A DNA stretch of 64,000 nucleotides from Micromonospora pisi (GCF_003633685.1 NZ_RBKT01000001.1:8494001-8558000); one strand, 5' to 3'. Numbered from the stretch's first letter, positions 50,482 to 61,611 are shown. The notes: generated by a model not told the origin, from the letters alone. Program-made: numbers and translations.

Positions 50482-50567
50482 ACGCGGTCAACCTGGCCGG
50501 ACTGATCGTCGCGGCAGCGTTGCTTGTCTTCCTGGTGGTCGCCCTGCTGTTCCCGGAGCGCTTCTAG
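50478..50567 (+). CDS. kdpF: KdpF, small stabilising subunit of the K+-transporting ATPase
   Basis: 29 aa from GTG 50478. Single membrane helix 'LIVAAALLVFLVVALLFPER', ending in the PERF motif typical of KdpF. It lies directly before kdpA: TAG ends at 50567 and ATG of kdpA begins at 50568. KdpF inserts between the large subunits and stabilises the KdpABC complex. Too short for routine gene callers. Confidence 0.88.
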   Translation: MNAVNLAGLIVAAALLVFLVVALLFPERF

Positions 50568-52223
50568 ATGAGTACGACCACTGCGGGCGTGCTCTTCGTC
50601 GTCGCGCTCGTCGCCGCCCTCGCCGCGGTCCACCGCGTCTTCGGGGACTACATGTACCGGGTGTTCTCCGGGACCCGGCACAGCCGGGTGGAGCGAATCG
50701 TCTACCGCCTCGTCGGGGTCGACGCCAAAGGCGAGCAGTCCTGGGGCGTGTACGCCCGCAGCGTGCTGGCTTTCTCTCTGGTCTCGGTGTTGTTTCTGTA
50801 CGCGTTCCTGCGGTTGCAGGACAAGCTGTGGCTGTCGCTCGGGTTTCCCGCCGTCACCGATCATGTCGCCTGGAACACGGCCGTCTCGTTCGTGACGAAC
50901 ACGAACTGGCAGGCGTACTCGGGTGAGTCGACCCTGGGGCACCTGGTGCAGATGGCCGGGCTGGCGGTGCAGAACTTCGTCTCGGCGGCGGTGGGTATGG
51001 CGGTTGCTGTCGCCCTGGTCCGTGGGTTTGCCCGTAGCCGGACCGACAAGCTGGGCAACTTCTGGGTTGACCTGACCCGTGCGAGCATCCGGATCCTGCT
51101 GCCTATCGCTGTGGTCGGCGCCGTTGTGCTGATCGCCGGCGGTGTGGTGCAGAACCTTTCCGGCGGCACGGATGTCACCACCGTGGCGGGCGCGGCACAG
51201 ACCATCACCGGTGGGCCGGTGGCCAGTCAGGAGGTGATCAAGGAGCTCGGTACGAACGGGGGAGGGTTCTACAACGTCAACAGCGCCCACCCGTTCGAGA
51301 ACCCAACCACCTGGACGAACTGGGTGGAGATCTTCCTGCTGCTGGTCATCCCGTTCAGCCTGCCCCGGGTGTTCGGCCGGATGATCGGTCAGCCCCGGCA
51401 GGGCTATGCGATCGTCGCGGTGATGGCGATCCTGGCGATCGCCAGTGTCGGGCTCACCAACGCTTTCGAGTTTGTCGGCAACGGCACCGTTCCGCAGGCG
51501 GTCGGCGCGGCCATGGAGGGCAAGGAGGTCCGTTTCGGGGTCCCCGACTCGGCCACGTTCGCGGCGACGACAACGCTCACCTCGACCGGTGCGGTGAACT
51601 CGTTCCACGACTCGTACACGGCGCTCGGCGGCATGGTGTTGATGGTCAACATGATGCTCGGCGAGGTGGCGCCAGGCGGCGTCGGCGCGGGCCTCTACGG
51701 GATCCTGGTCATCGCGATCATCACCGTTTTCATCGCCGGTCTCATGGTCGGTCGGACTCCCGAGTTCGTGAACAAGAAGATCGGCGCCCGGGAGGTCAAG
51801 TTCGCCTCGCTGTACTTCCTGGTCACTCCGGCGATCGTCCTGATCGGTGTCGCCGCCGCGTTCGCCAGCGGGAACAACTCAACGGCGCTCAATCCTGGTG
51901 CGCACGGGCTGTCTGAGGTGTTGTACGCGTTCACCTCGGCGGCCAACAACAACGGGTCGGCATTTGCCGGCATCACCGTCAACACGCCGTGGTGGGACAC
52001 CGCGTTGGGGCTGGCCATGTTGCTCGGCCGGTTCGTGCCGATCGTTTTCGTACTCGGTCTGGCCGGTGCGCTCGCCAGCCAGCGACCCGTACCCGCCACG
52101 GCGGGGACGCTGCCGACGCACAAGCCGCTGTTCGTGGGATTGGTCGTCGGGGTGTTGTTGATCCTCGTTGCGCTGAGCTTCCTGCCCGCCCTCGCGCTCG
52201 GTCCCCTCGCCGAGGGCCTGTGA
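50568..52223 (+). CDS. kdpA: KdpA, potassium-binding and translocating subunit
   Basis: 551 aa, normal length. All four pore/selectivity loops are visible: '[13 protein letters not shown]', '[19 protein letters not shown]', '[12 protein letters not shown]' and '[14 protein letters not shown]'. Ten membrane helices. It forms the high-affinity potassium channel-like subunit that works with the P-type ATPase KdpB. No deletion or frame problem, unlike the regulatory genes at the end of this operon. Confidence 0.96.
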   Translation: MSTTTAGVLFVVALVAALAAVHRVFGDYMYRVFSGTRHSRVERIVYRLVGVDAKGEQSWGVYARSVLAFSLVSVLFLYAFLRLQDKLWLSLGFPAVTDHVAWNTAVSFVTNTNWQAYSGESTLGHLVQMAGLAVQNFVSAAVGMAVAVALVRGFARSRTDKLGNFWVDLTRASIRILLPIAVVGAVVLIAGGVVQNLSGGTDVTTVAGAAQTITGGPVASQEVIKELGTNGGGFYNVNSAHPFENPTTWTNWVEIFLLLVIPFSLPRVFGRMIGQPRQGYAIVAVMAILAIASVGLTNAFEFVGNGTVPQAVGAAMEGKEVRFGVPDSATFAATTTLTSTGAVNSFHDSYTALGGMVLMVNMMLGEVAPGGVGAGLYGILVIAIITVFIAGLMVGRTPEFVNKKIGAREVKFASLYFLVTPAIVLIGVAAAFASGNNSTALNPGAHGLSEVLYAFTSAANNNGSAFAGITVNTPWWDTALGLAMLLGRFVPIVFVLGLAGALASQRPVPATAGTLPTHKPLFVGLVVGVLLILVALSFLPALALGPLAEGL

Positions 52224-52240
52224 GAGACGTATCGAGGTAG

Positions 52241-54432
<2,192 letters not shown>

Positions 54433-54433
<1 letters not shown>

Positions 54434-55314
54434 TGCGCCTACCTACCTGGCTCGCCCAGCATCTCGCCGCGCTGCGCGCCATTCTGGTCGCCACCGCCGT
54501 GCTCGGGTTGGCGTACCCGTTCGTCATGATCGGGATCGCACAGTTGCCCGGCCTCGACGACCGGGCCGAGGGGTCACTGATCCAGGACGGCGGCGGCAGG
54601 ACCGTCGGCAGCCGGCTGATCGGCCAGCAGTTCGTCGACGGCGAAGGCAATCCACTGCCCGTCTACTTCCAACCCCGACCCTCCGCCGCCGGCGACGGGT
54701 ACGACCCGACCTCGACCGCCGCCAGCAACCTCGGCCCGGAAAACGTCGTCGACACCCTTGCCGCCAACCCCGACGACGCGACACCCAGCCTTCTCACCCA
54801 GGTCTGTCAGCGGAGCAAGATGATCGGCGACCTGGATGGTGTCGACGGCAGCCGGCCGTTCTGCACCCCGAACGGAGTCGGCGCGGTCCTGGCCGTCTTC
54901 CACCGCGACGGCCTGACCGGCCCGATCACCCGCGTGGTCAGCGTCAACGAAGCCTGCCCGGCCACCCCGTTCCTGGCGCGGTTCCACGACGTGACCGTCG
55001 AGTGCAACACGATCGGCGAGGACATCAGCCGAGGTTTGATCACCCCGGTACGGGGCAACGCGCCGGCCGACCCGGTGGTCCCGCCCGACGCGGTCACCGC
55101 CAGCGGCAGTGGACTCGACCCGAACATCAGCCCCGCCTACGCCCGCCTGCAGGTGCCCCGGGTGGCCCGGGAAAGGAACACCGACACCGCCTCGGTCCAA
55201 CGCCTGGTCGATCGGTACACCGATGACCGGGCGCTCGGGTTCATGGGCGAGCCGGCGGTCAACGTGCTTCAGCTCAACCTCGCGCTGGACCGCACCTTCC
55301 CGGCCAACCGCTGA
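54433..55314 (+). CDS. kdpC: KdpC subunit
   Basis: 293 aa from ATG 54433, longer than the ~200-aa average. N-terminal membrane helix 'ILVATAVLGLAYPFVMIGIA', then 'GSRLIGQQF', 'YFQPRPSAAGDGYDPTSTAA' and the C-terminal 'DPNISPAYARLQVPRVARER', all KdpC signatures. An insert of ~90 residues in the middle ('LLTQVCQRSKMIGDLDGVDG' to 'FHDVTVECNTIGEDI') containing several Cys explains the extra length. KdpC stabilises and assists ATP binding by KdpB. Confidence 0.94.
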
Positions 55315-55351
55315 CCGCCTCGTCGGTCATGCGATACCGCGGGATCAAGCC

Positions 55352-56866
55352 TTGACCAGGGGACAACTCCGCGTCTACCTCGGAGCCGCACCTGACATTC
55401 CCGCAGCTCTGCTCGACTTCGCCCGAGGTGTCAACGCCACCCAGATCGTGCTCGGCGTGAGCCGCCGCGGACGGTTCGCACAGCTCTTCACTCGCGGCGT
55501 CGGCGTCACCACCGCGGCCCGGTCCGGCACCATCGACGTCCATCTCGTCACGCACGAAAACATCGGACGGGGGATACGCGCGCCCCACCCCATCGCTGCG
55601 CTGTCCCGCCGCCGCCAACTCGCCGGCTTCGCCGCCACCGTGCTCGGCATCCCGCTGCTGACATACCTGCTCCGGTTGGCGACCGATGAACTCTCCCTGG
55701 CCAGTGACATCCTGCTGTTCCTCGCCGGAGTGGTCGGCGTGGCGGTGCTCGGCGGTTGGTGGCCCGCGCTGCTCGCCGCACTCGCCAGCTCACTGGTGAT
55801 CGACTATTTCTTCACACCGCCGCTGCACACCCTCGACATCGCCCAGCGGGAGAACCTGCTCTCGCTGGTGGTCTTCCTGCTCGTCGCCGCCGCGGTCAGC
55901 GCAGTGGTTGATCTCGCCGCCCGGCGCGCCCGGGACGCGGCACGGGCCAGCGGTGACGCCCAGATCCTGTCCACCGTGGCCGGCAGTGTGCTGCGCGGCG
56001 CCCGGCCCCTCACCGCGCTTCTCGAACAGCTACGGGAGACATTCGGGCTCACGTCGGTCACCCTGCTCGAACGTACCCCGGACGTCCGGCCCAGCCCTGG
56101 CCAGCAGCAAGACCCCCACGCATGGCAGGTCGTCGCCTCCACGGGCGACGAGCAATGTGCGACCCCGGCCAGCGGCGACGTAACCGTGGGCGTCGACGAC
56201 AACTCGTCGCTGGTACTGCGTGGCCGAGTCCTCGCCGCCGCCGACCGACGCCTCATCGAGGCATTCGCCGCCCAGGCGGCGGTCGCGCTGCGCCAGGAGC
56301 GCCTGACCAACAGAGCCGCCACCTCGCGACCCCCGGCCGAGGTCGAGAACCTACTGGACATGACCCGCCTCCAAACAGGAACACTGGAGCTGTCGCTGAT
56401 GCCGGTCCGCCTGGCGGAGGCCGTCCCACGGGCCCTCGACGAACTCGGCGAACCGGCACGACAGGTCCGCGTACGCCTGCCGACCAACCTTCCGGCAGTG
56501 CGAGCGGACCCCACCCTGTTGCAGCGGGTGCTGGTGAACCTGCTCGCGAATGCGCTGCAGTTCAGCCCAGCGGACCAGCCGCCATCGGCGTCAGCAAGCG
56601 AGCACAACACGCGAGTGGACCTACGGGTAGTGGACCAGGGACCAGGCATCCCGCAGGATCAGTGGACGCGGATATTCATGCCATTCCAGCGTCACGACGA
56701 CCGGGACAACCAGACCAGCCTCGGCCTCGGCCTGGCGTTGTCCCGGGGGCTCGCGGAGGCGATGAGTGGCAGCCTCACACCCGAACAGACACCCGGCGGG
56801 GGCCTGACCATGGTGCTCAGCCTGCCCGTGGCTGAGCCGTCCGCAGAAGCGGGAGGTGGCAAATGA
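55352..56866 (+). CDS. kdpD: KdpD-like sensor, internally deleted: no Walker A, no H-box
   Basis: 504 aa from TTG 55352, against ~850 in normal KdpD. The start 'TRGQLRVYLGAAP' is the correct KdpD N-terminus, but 'GVGKT' and most of the sensor domain are missing: it jumps to the universal-stress part 'ALLDFARGVNATQIVLGVSR'. Four membrane helices and a GAF-like region follow normally. At 'RLTNRAATSRPPAEVENLLD' a second in-frame deletion removes the segment with the phosphoacceptor His. The ATP-binding end is intact: 'NLLANALQFSP', 'DQGPGIP', 'LGLGLALSRGL'. It cannot act as a normal kinase unless it works in trans. Confidence 0.9.
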   Translation: MTRGQLRVYLGAAPDIPAALLDFARGVNATQIVLGVSRRGRFAQLFTRGVGVTTAARSGTIDVHLVTHENIGRGIRAPHPIAALSRRRQLAGFAATVLGIPLLTYLLRLATDELSLASDILLFLAGVVGVAVLGGWWPALLAALASSLVIDYFFTPPLHTLDIAQRENLLSLVVFLLVAAAVSAVVDLAARRARDAARASGDAQILSTVAGSVLRGARPLTALLEQLRETFGLTSVTLLERTPDVRPSPGQQQDPHAWQVVASTGDEQCATPASGDVTVGVDDNSSLVLRGRVLAAADRRLIEAFAAQAAVALRQERLTNRAATSRPPAEVENLLDMTRLQTGTLELSLMPVRLAEAVPRALDELGEPARQVRVRLPTNLPAVRADPTLLQRVLVNLLANALQFSPADQPPSASASEHNTRVDLRVVDQGPGIPQDQWTRIFMPFQRHDDRDNQTSLGLGLALSRGLAEAMSGSLTPEQTPGGGLTMVLSLPVAEPSAEAGGGK

Positions 56867-57531
56867 CGAAAGTGCTGGTGGTTGGTGACGAGCCGCAGAT
56901 GCTTCGGGCATTGCGTATCAACCTGGAGGTCCGCCGCTACCGGGTGACGACGGCGAGCGACGGCGCCGACGCATTGCACCGGGCCGCGGACAACCTCCCG
57001 GACTTGCTGGTACTCGATTTCCCCCTGTCAGCCGCAGATGGTGTGGATCTGATCCGGCGGCTGCGGGACCGAACTGCCAACCCGATCATCGTGCTGTTCG
57101 GCCGGCCCGGCAGTGGAGACAAGATCGCCGCTCTGAACGCCGGTGCTGACGACTACGTGACCAAACCGTTCGGAATCGGCGAACTGCTGGCTCGGATGCG
57201 GGCCGCCGTTCCCCTGGGCGGCGACGGGGGTAGCCCAGTGCAGGTCGGCCGGCACACGATCGACCTGGCCGCCCGAACCGTACGCGCCGCCGCCGACGGC
57301 GACGTCGTCCTAGGTCCGGACGAATGGCGCCTGCTCGAGCTCCTTATCCTTAACGCGGGTCGCCTGGTCAGCCACCGCCAGTTGCGCACCGCCGTACCAG
57401 GCCCGCAGCCCTCATTGGCCGACCAGCTGCGCCGAGACATGGCGCGGCTCCGACGCAAACTCGAAGTTGATCCGACGCGTCCGCGTCATCTGCTCGCCGA
57501 ACCCGGCATGGGCTACCGCTTCCAGCCGTAA
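56863..57531 (+). CDS. kdpE: KdpE-like response regulator with altered receiver pocket
   Basis: 222 aa, overlapping kdpD by ATGA. The receiver domain starts 'KVLVVGDEPQMLRALRINLE': the first acidic residue of the DD pair is Gly8. The phosphoacceptor Asp52 ('LLVLDFPL') and Lys101 ('VTKPFG') remain, while the Ser/Thr switch position is Phe79 ('IIVLFGRP'). The C-terminal winged helix is OmpR type: 'LGPDEWRLLELLILNAGRLV' to 'HLLAEPGMGYRFQP'. The DNA-binding half looks good, so it may bind DNA independently of phosphorylation. Confidence 0.9.
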   Translation: MTKVLVVGDEPQMLRALRINLEVRRYRVTTASDGADALHRAADNLPDLLVLDFPLSAADGVDLIRRLRDRTANPIIVLFGRPGSGDKIAALNAGADDYVTKPFGIGELLARMRAAVPLGGDGGSPVQVGRHTIDLAARTVRAAADGDVVLGPDEWRLLELLILNAGRLVSHRQLRTAVPGPQPSLADQLRRDMARLRRKLEVDPTRPRHLLAEPGMGYRFQP

Positions 57532-57717
57532 ATCGACTCCTGCCGCCCCGGAACGCGTAGCGCAACATTTGCCTGGGTAACGCGGCGGTGAGGCTCGAAG
57601 CTTTTGGGTGGCCCGACAGGCGGTATCACTATCAGCCTGAGAAAACCGGACATGACAGCCCCTGCTGGAACGGCCGGTCGTCAACCTCGGCCGGAGGCAC
57701 GCTGGTGGAACATGAGA

Positions 57718-57767
57718 GCCTTCGGTCAGTCGGTGTAGACGTCGCAATCCACACCGAGCCCGAAGGC
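57718..57767. terminator. Long imperfect hairpin between convergent kdpE and ABC-2 genes
   Basis: GCCTTCGG (57718-57725) with CCGAAGGC (57760-57767) and TCGGTGT (57730-57736) with ACACCGA (57751-57757). Lies in the 300-nt gap between two convergent genes, so a bidirectional terminator is likely; it might also be the end of an IS. I see no gene in this gap. Confidence 0.5.
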
Positions 57768-57832
57768 CCTCACCTATTTCAAGATCATCCGGTTGCGTGT
57801 TTTCCCGTCACCAACGTCTGTGGTCCGCACAG

Positions 57833-58594
57833 CTAGGAGATCTTGCGGCGGTACGTGAGCATGGCGAAGGCGTACGCGACGATGAGGATGCCGAGGCACC
57901 AGGCGAGGGCGATCCAGATGTCGGTGCCGACCGGCTGCTGTGTGAACAGGTCGCGGATGGCGTTGACGATGGAGGTCACCGGCTGATGCTCGGCGAAGGC
58001 GCGTACCGGGCCGGGCATGGTGTCGGTGGGTACGAATGCCGAGCTGATGAACGGCAGGAAGATGAGTGGGTAAGAGAACGCGCTCGCGCCGTCCACGGAC
58101 TTCGCGGTGAGGCCGGGGATGACGGCGAGCCACGTCAGCGCCAGGGTGAACAGGGTTAGGATGCCGGCGACCGCGAGCCACGCCAGCGCTCCCGCCCCGG
58201 AGCGGAAGCCCATGAGGAGGGCGACGAGCACAACGACGACGAGCGAGATCAGGTTGGCGACCAGCGAGGTCAGCACGTGCGCCCACAGCACGGACGACCG
58301 CGCGATCGGCATGGACTGGAATCGTTCGAAGATGCCGCCCTTCATGTCCATGAAGAGCCGGAATGCGGTGTAGGCGATGCCCGAGGCGATCGTGATGAGC
58401 AGAATGCCGGGCAGCAGGTAGTTCACATATGAACCCGACCCCGAGTTGATCGCGCCGCCGAACACGTAGACGAACAGCAGCATCATGGCGATTGGCGTGA
58501 CCGCGGTCGTGATGATCGTGTCCACGCTGCGGGTGACGTGCGTCAGGGATCGTCCCAGCAGGACGGCGGTGTCGCCGAAGAAGTGCTTGGTCAT
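57833..58594 (-). CDS. ABC-2 type exporter permease (DrrB-like)
   Basis: 253 aa with six membrane helices. Conserved 'TPIAMMLLFVYVFGGAI', 'YLLPGILLITIASGIAYTAF', 'GIFERFQSMPIARSSVLWAH' and 'LPFISSAFVPTDTMPGPVRA' are typical of drug-resistance ABC-2 permeases. The gene follows its ATPase by nine bases. Operon order is PadR - DUF1048 - ATPase - permease, an arrangement found for inducible drug or peptide exporters. Confidence 0.92.
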   Translation of the reverse strand: MTKHFFGDTAVLLGRSLTHVTRSVDTIITTAVTPIAMMLLFVYVFGGAINSGSGSYVNYLLPGILLITIASGIAYTAFRLFMDMKGGIFERFQSMPIARSSVLWAHVLTSLVANLISLVVVVLVALLMGFRSGAGALAWLAVAGILTLFTLALTWLAVIPGLTAKSVDGASAFSYPLIFLPFISSAFVPTDTMPGPVRAFAEHQPVTSIVNAIRDLFTQQPVGTDIWIALAWCLGILIVAYAFAMLTYRRKIS

Positions 58595-58603
58595 CGTTGG
58601 TCC

Positions 58604-59410
58604 TTACTTGTCCGCGCCGACGGTGCGGTCATTGGCGGCGGCGTCCTTACCGGGGGCACCGACGATGGCGAAAAAGACGTCCTCGAGGGTCGGCTGCTTC
58701 TCGACGTATTCGACCTTGGCGGGTGGAAGCAGCTGCTTGAGTTCGGTGAGGGTGCCGTTCACGATGATCCGGCCCTCGTGGAGGATCGCGATCCGGTCGG
58801 CGAGTTGTTCGGCCTCGTCCAGATACTGCGTCGTGAGCAGCACCGTCGTACCTTGGTCGGCGAGTTTCTTGACGGCCTGCCACACCTCGATGCGCGCCTG
58901 GGGGTCGAGTCCGGTCGTCGGCTCGTCGAGGAAGATGACCGGGGGATTCCCGATGAGGCTCATCGCGATGTCGAGGCGGCGGCGCATGCCACCCGAGTAC
59001 GTCGACACCTTCCGCGTGGCCGCCTCGGTCAGCGAGAAACGATCGAGCAGTTCGTCCGCGATGATGCGCGGGTTCTTGAGGTGCCGCAGCCGGGCGACCA
59101 GGACAAGGTTCTCCCGCCCGGTGAGGATTTCGTCGACGGCCGCGAACTGTCCGGTGAGGCTGATGGACTCCCGTACGTCCGCGGCCTGCGTGGCGACGTC
59201 GAAGCCGTTGACGCTGGCGGTCCCCGCGTCGGCCTTGAGTAGTGTGGACAGGATTTTTACGACCGTGGTCTTGCCTGCCCCGTTGGAGCCGAGCAGGGCG
59301 AAGATGCTGCCCCGTTGCACGTCGAAGTCCACGCCGCGCAGCACGCGCAGCGCCTTGTACGACTTCTCCAGACCCCGGACGTGGATCGCCGGGGATTGCC
59401 GTGTTGTCAT
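58604..59410 (-). CDS. ABC exporter ATPase (DrrA-like)
   Basis: 268 aa from ATG 59410, overlapping the DUF1048 stop (TGATG). Walker A 'LLGSNGAGKTTVVKIL', Q-loop 'ISLTGQFAAVDEILTGREN', signature 'YSGGMRRRLDIAMSL', Walker B 'VIFLDEPTTGLDP', switch region 'LLTTQYLDEAEQLADRIAIL' (Gln at the H-loop position, usual for this DrrA group). The C-terminal 'PTLEDVFFAIVG' is the DrrA-type end. Powers export through the adjoining permease. Confidence 0.93.
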   Translation of the reverse strand: MTTRQSPAIHVRGLEKSYKALRVLRGVDFDVQRGSIFALLGSNGAGKTTVVKILSTLLKADAGTASVNGFDVATQAADVRESISLTGQFAAVDEILTGRENLVLVARLRHLKNPRIIADELLDRFSLTEAATRKVSTYSGGMRRRLDIAMSLIGNPPVIFLDEPTTGLDPQARIEVWQAVKKLADQGTTVLLTTQYLDEAEQLADRIAILHEGRIIVNGTLTELKQLLPPAKVEYVEKQPTLEDVFFAIVGAPGKDAAANDRTVGADK

Positions 59411-59777
59411 CAGACTGCCCTCTCTTGTCTTTCGGTGTCTTCTCCGGCGGCGCGTTCGATCGCCTTCGTCAGCCGGTCCCGCTCCCGGATGATCCACTGA
59501 CCCTTCGGGTAGTTCCGGACGAACGTCTCGATGAAGTCCACGGGGTCTTCCCCGACGATGTCGCGGATCGGGGTGCCGTTCGCCGCGCCTTGTTCGAACA
59601 GGTCGACGAGGTCCCCGTAAAGCGCGGTCCCGTCGCCGCCCGTGCCGAAGTAGTTCAGGTACCGTTCCAGCGCGTCGAGCGCCGTGCGATAGCTCGGGGA
59701 AGTTGTCTCCCGCGCGCCTTGTATTCCCGCCATGACCTCTTGTCGCCGACCACCGTGGCGACGAATTTCGAGAACAT
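59410..59777 (-). pseudogene. DUF1048 gene with a one-base frameshift
   Basis: The N-terminus 'MFSKFVATVVGDKRSWREYK' starts at ATG 59777; the rest 'SYRTALDALERYLNYFGTGG' to 'TKAIERAAGEDTERQ' is in another frame. One extra C in the CCCC run at ~59700 would join them as 'QLPPSYRTAL', the expected DUF1048 text (~120 aa). Either a real inactivation or a homopolymer sequencing error. DUF1048 proteins regularly sit between PadR and the DrrAB-type genes. Their role is unknown. Confidence 0.8.
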
Positions 59778-59779
59778 GG

Positions 59780-60109
59780 TCAACTGCCTCCCCTGCGGAG
59801 CTGGTCGAGTCGTTCGGTGAGGAAGCTCCAGGTCCTCCAGAACTCTTCGAGGTATTCCTGTCCCTCGGCGTTGAGGGAGTACACCTTGCGTGGCGGGCCC
59901 TTCTCGGATGGGACCTTTTCCACGTCGACGAGGCGCTTCTGCTCGACCCTGACGAGCAGGGCGTAGATGGTGCCCTCGGCGATGTCGGAGAAGCCCTGCG
60001 CCCGTAGCCACGCCGTGATCTCGTAGCCGTACGCGGGCCGCATGGACAGGATCGCGAGCACGATTCCCTCCAGCGTGCCCTTGAGCATCTCCGTCATCTG
60101 TCTGCCCAC
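59780..60109 (-). CDS. PadR-family transcriptional regulator
   Basis: 109 aa from GTG 60109 (GGGAGG six bases upstream). 'MLKGTLEGIVLAILSMRPAY' then 'GYEITAWLRAQGFSDIAEGT' and 'IYALLVRVEQKRLVDVEKVP' are the PadR winged helix; a short C-terminal helix 'YLEEFWRTWSFLTERLDQLR' serves dimerisation (PadR-s2). Two bases separate it from DUF1048. It probably represses the exporter operon until a toxic compound binds. Confidence 0.93.
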   Translation of the reverse strand: MGRQMTEMLKGTLEGIVLAILSMRPAYGYEITAWLRAQGFSDIAEGTIYALLVRVEQKRLVDVEKVPSEKGPPRKVYSLNAEGQEYLEEFWRTWSFLTERLDQLRRGGS

Positions 60110-60123
60110 GGAACACCTCCCGC

Positions 60124-60156
60124 ACTACCTAGTGATGTCGACTACCAGTAGGTAGT
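60124..60156 (-). promoter_or_regulatory. Candidate PadR operator
   Basis: ACTACC-AGTA-GGTAGT (60141-60156) is a perfect palindromic pair, and another ACTACCTA (60124-60131) pairs with TAGGTAGT (60149-60156). It sits 15-47 nt upstream of the PadR start codon and is AT-richer than its surroundings, as expected for the operon promoter. Confidence 0.6.
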
Positions 60157-60159
60157 AAC

Positions 60160-60406
60160 GCTGACTAGCGGTGGCGCAAGCTCCAGATGGATCGGTGGCC
60201 CCGATCGCTGCCCGGGCGGTGGCCGGCTCGGTCGTCAGGTCGTGCTCCACGACGCGGATCGCACCGTCGTCGGCGGGCACGAATGTGGACAGGTTCCGTT
60301 TCTCCCGCGCCGTCGGTCCGAGCAGGGAGAAGATCGTCCCCTCGGCGACCGTGAGGTCGACGCCGTCGAGGGCGTGCGGCATCGCCGGTCGGGAACCAGT
60401 GTCCAA
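60160..60406 (-). pseudogene. Decayed DrrA-type ATPase N-terminus
   Basis: The minus strand reads 'HALDGVDLTVAEGTIFSLLG', then 'PTAREKRNLSTF' where GPNGAGKTTTxRxL should be, and 'GAIRVVEHDLTTEP' where the GGTxxVxGHDv strand should be. So an ABC ATPase N-terminus with a destroyed Walker A. The remaining 200 residues are missing. The next ~195 nt (to 60602) show no gene. Confidence 0.6.
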
Positions 60407-60602
60407 CCGGGCAACGGAGACGCGTGCCGTCGCTGGTCAGGCCGGATCAACGCGACCGGACCGGAAAAGATCAGCTGTGGTGGATCAGAAAGTCGGCGCA
60501 GACGGCGCGCACGAGCGGCGAGGCCGCATCAGCGCCAACATCGGTGGCGGAATCTGGAGGGCTGGGGCGTGGCTCGCCCCATCCCGGTGTCGCACCAGTT
60601 GA

Positions 60603-61133
60603 TCAAATGTCGAGGTCCTCGACCGTGGCCTCCTCCATGACATCGACGACAACGTCGAACAGCTCGGCGGGAACCAACTCGCGCAACTCGTCGAGGGTTT
60701 CCGCGGTGCGCAGGCTGGAATCGGCGGGCGTGCGCGTCCACGTCTGGTTCGCGCTCCAGTCCCCGACCCAGGCGCGCCACCCGGTGTTCCACTTCTCTGC
60801 GTTCGGACCAACGTTCTTGTGACCCTCGGAACGCTCGAGGTGGACCACGAACTTCCCCTTTCGGGACCTATAGACCCGGAAAGTCTCGGTCCGCTCGTTC
60901 GTGGACCGCTCCCACTCGGCAAGCAGCACCCCGGAGAACCGCTGCTTGCGACCCAGTCCAGGTCCGACCCGCACGATGATCTCGTTGTACCCCTGCCTCC
61001 GGCCCTCCTCGACCTCCACGTAGCGCCGCAGCGCCGCAGAGATTGCTGCCGACATCGTGCCCCCGGCCAGTTCCTGAGCGCGTTGGAACAGGGGCAGGTC
61101 GTCGTCAGACACGTAGATCGTTTTGTTTGGCAT
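60603..61133 (-). CDS. EXLDI family protein
   Basis: 176 aa from ATG 61133 (GGGAG four bases upstream). N-terminal 'NKTIYVSDDDLPLFQRAQEL' resembles a ribbon-helix-helix; the middle is beta-rich ('RKGKFVVHLERSEG'); it ends in 'VEDLDI', the E-x-L-D-I terminus that names this family. Function unknown; members often lie beside PadR/ABC exporter genes as here. Regulation may involve the palindrome upstream. Confidence 0.85.
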   Translation of the reverse strand: MPNKTIYVSDDDLPLFQRAQELAGGTMSAAISAALRRYVEVEEGRRQGYNEIIVRVGPGLGRKQRFSGVLLAEWERSTNERTETFRVYRSRKGKFVVHLERSEGHKNVGPNAEKWNTGWRAWVGDWSANQTWTRTPADSSLRTAETLDELRELVPAELFDVVVDVMEEATVEDLDI

Positions 61134-61156
61134 CGCGCTCCCTCTCACACAGACTA

Positions 61157-61174
61157 TACGCATACATATACGTA
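61157..61174. promoter_or_regulatory. AT-rich near-palindrome upstream of the EXLDI gene
   Basis: TACGCATA-CA-TATACGTA (one mismatch) lies 24 nt before the EXLDI start in a very GC-rich region. It could be the operator recognised by the EXLDI protein's own N-terminal domain, or simply a promoter. Confidence 0.45.
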
Positions 61175-61553
61175 CCCGCAAGGTTGGGTGCGGACGACGA
61201 CCACCACCCGCCCATCGCAGGGACCCCGAAACATCCTGCCGCCTGATTGCCATGCGCCGAACGAGCGGTTCCATGACGTAGACATCGCCGCCGGTCCGTC
61301 CTCGGCGGCCCGCAGCAGAGCGAACCGGTCTGCGGCACCATCCACTCCTTCGCCTGCGGCAGCGCCGTCAACGTCCGGTCGATGGAGACACCCGAACGGG
61401 TTCCAAGGGGCGGTGCTGGCCTGGTGGTCGGCGGGGGCACCAGATGAACCCGAGCGGCACGCGGACACCAGCACCACGGGCTAAGGCAGCTCCCGGGCTC
61501 CAGTCGCACCCGGGCTGACCGAGGCCGACCGGCGTAGCCACCGGCGAACGGCA
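61175..61553. other. Intergenic region, no recognisable gene
   Basis: About 380 nt between the EXLDI promoter and the terminator of the next gene. A minus-strand frame with 'GVSIDRTLTALPQAKEWMVP' looks like coding relic but I cannot name it. Confidence 0.35.
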
Positions 61554-61584
61554 CCGCGGCCCGACCAGACTGGTCGGGCCGCGG
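61554..61584 (-). terminator. 15-bp perfect hairpin after the secreted protein gene
   Basis: CCGCGGCCCGACCAG (61554-61568) and CTGGTCGGGCCGCGG (61570-61584) form a 15-bp stem, 28 nt beyond the stop of the secreted protein gene. Confidence 0.75.
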
Positions 61585-61611
61585 CCCTGGAGCGGTGAGG
61601 TTCTCGCGGGG

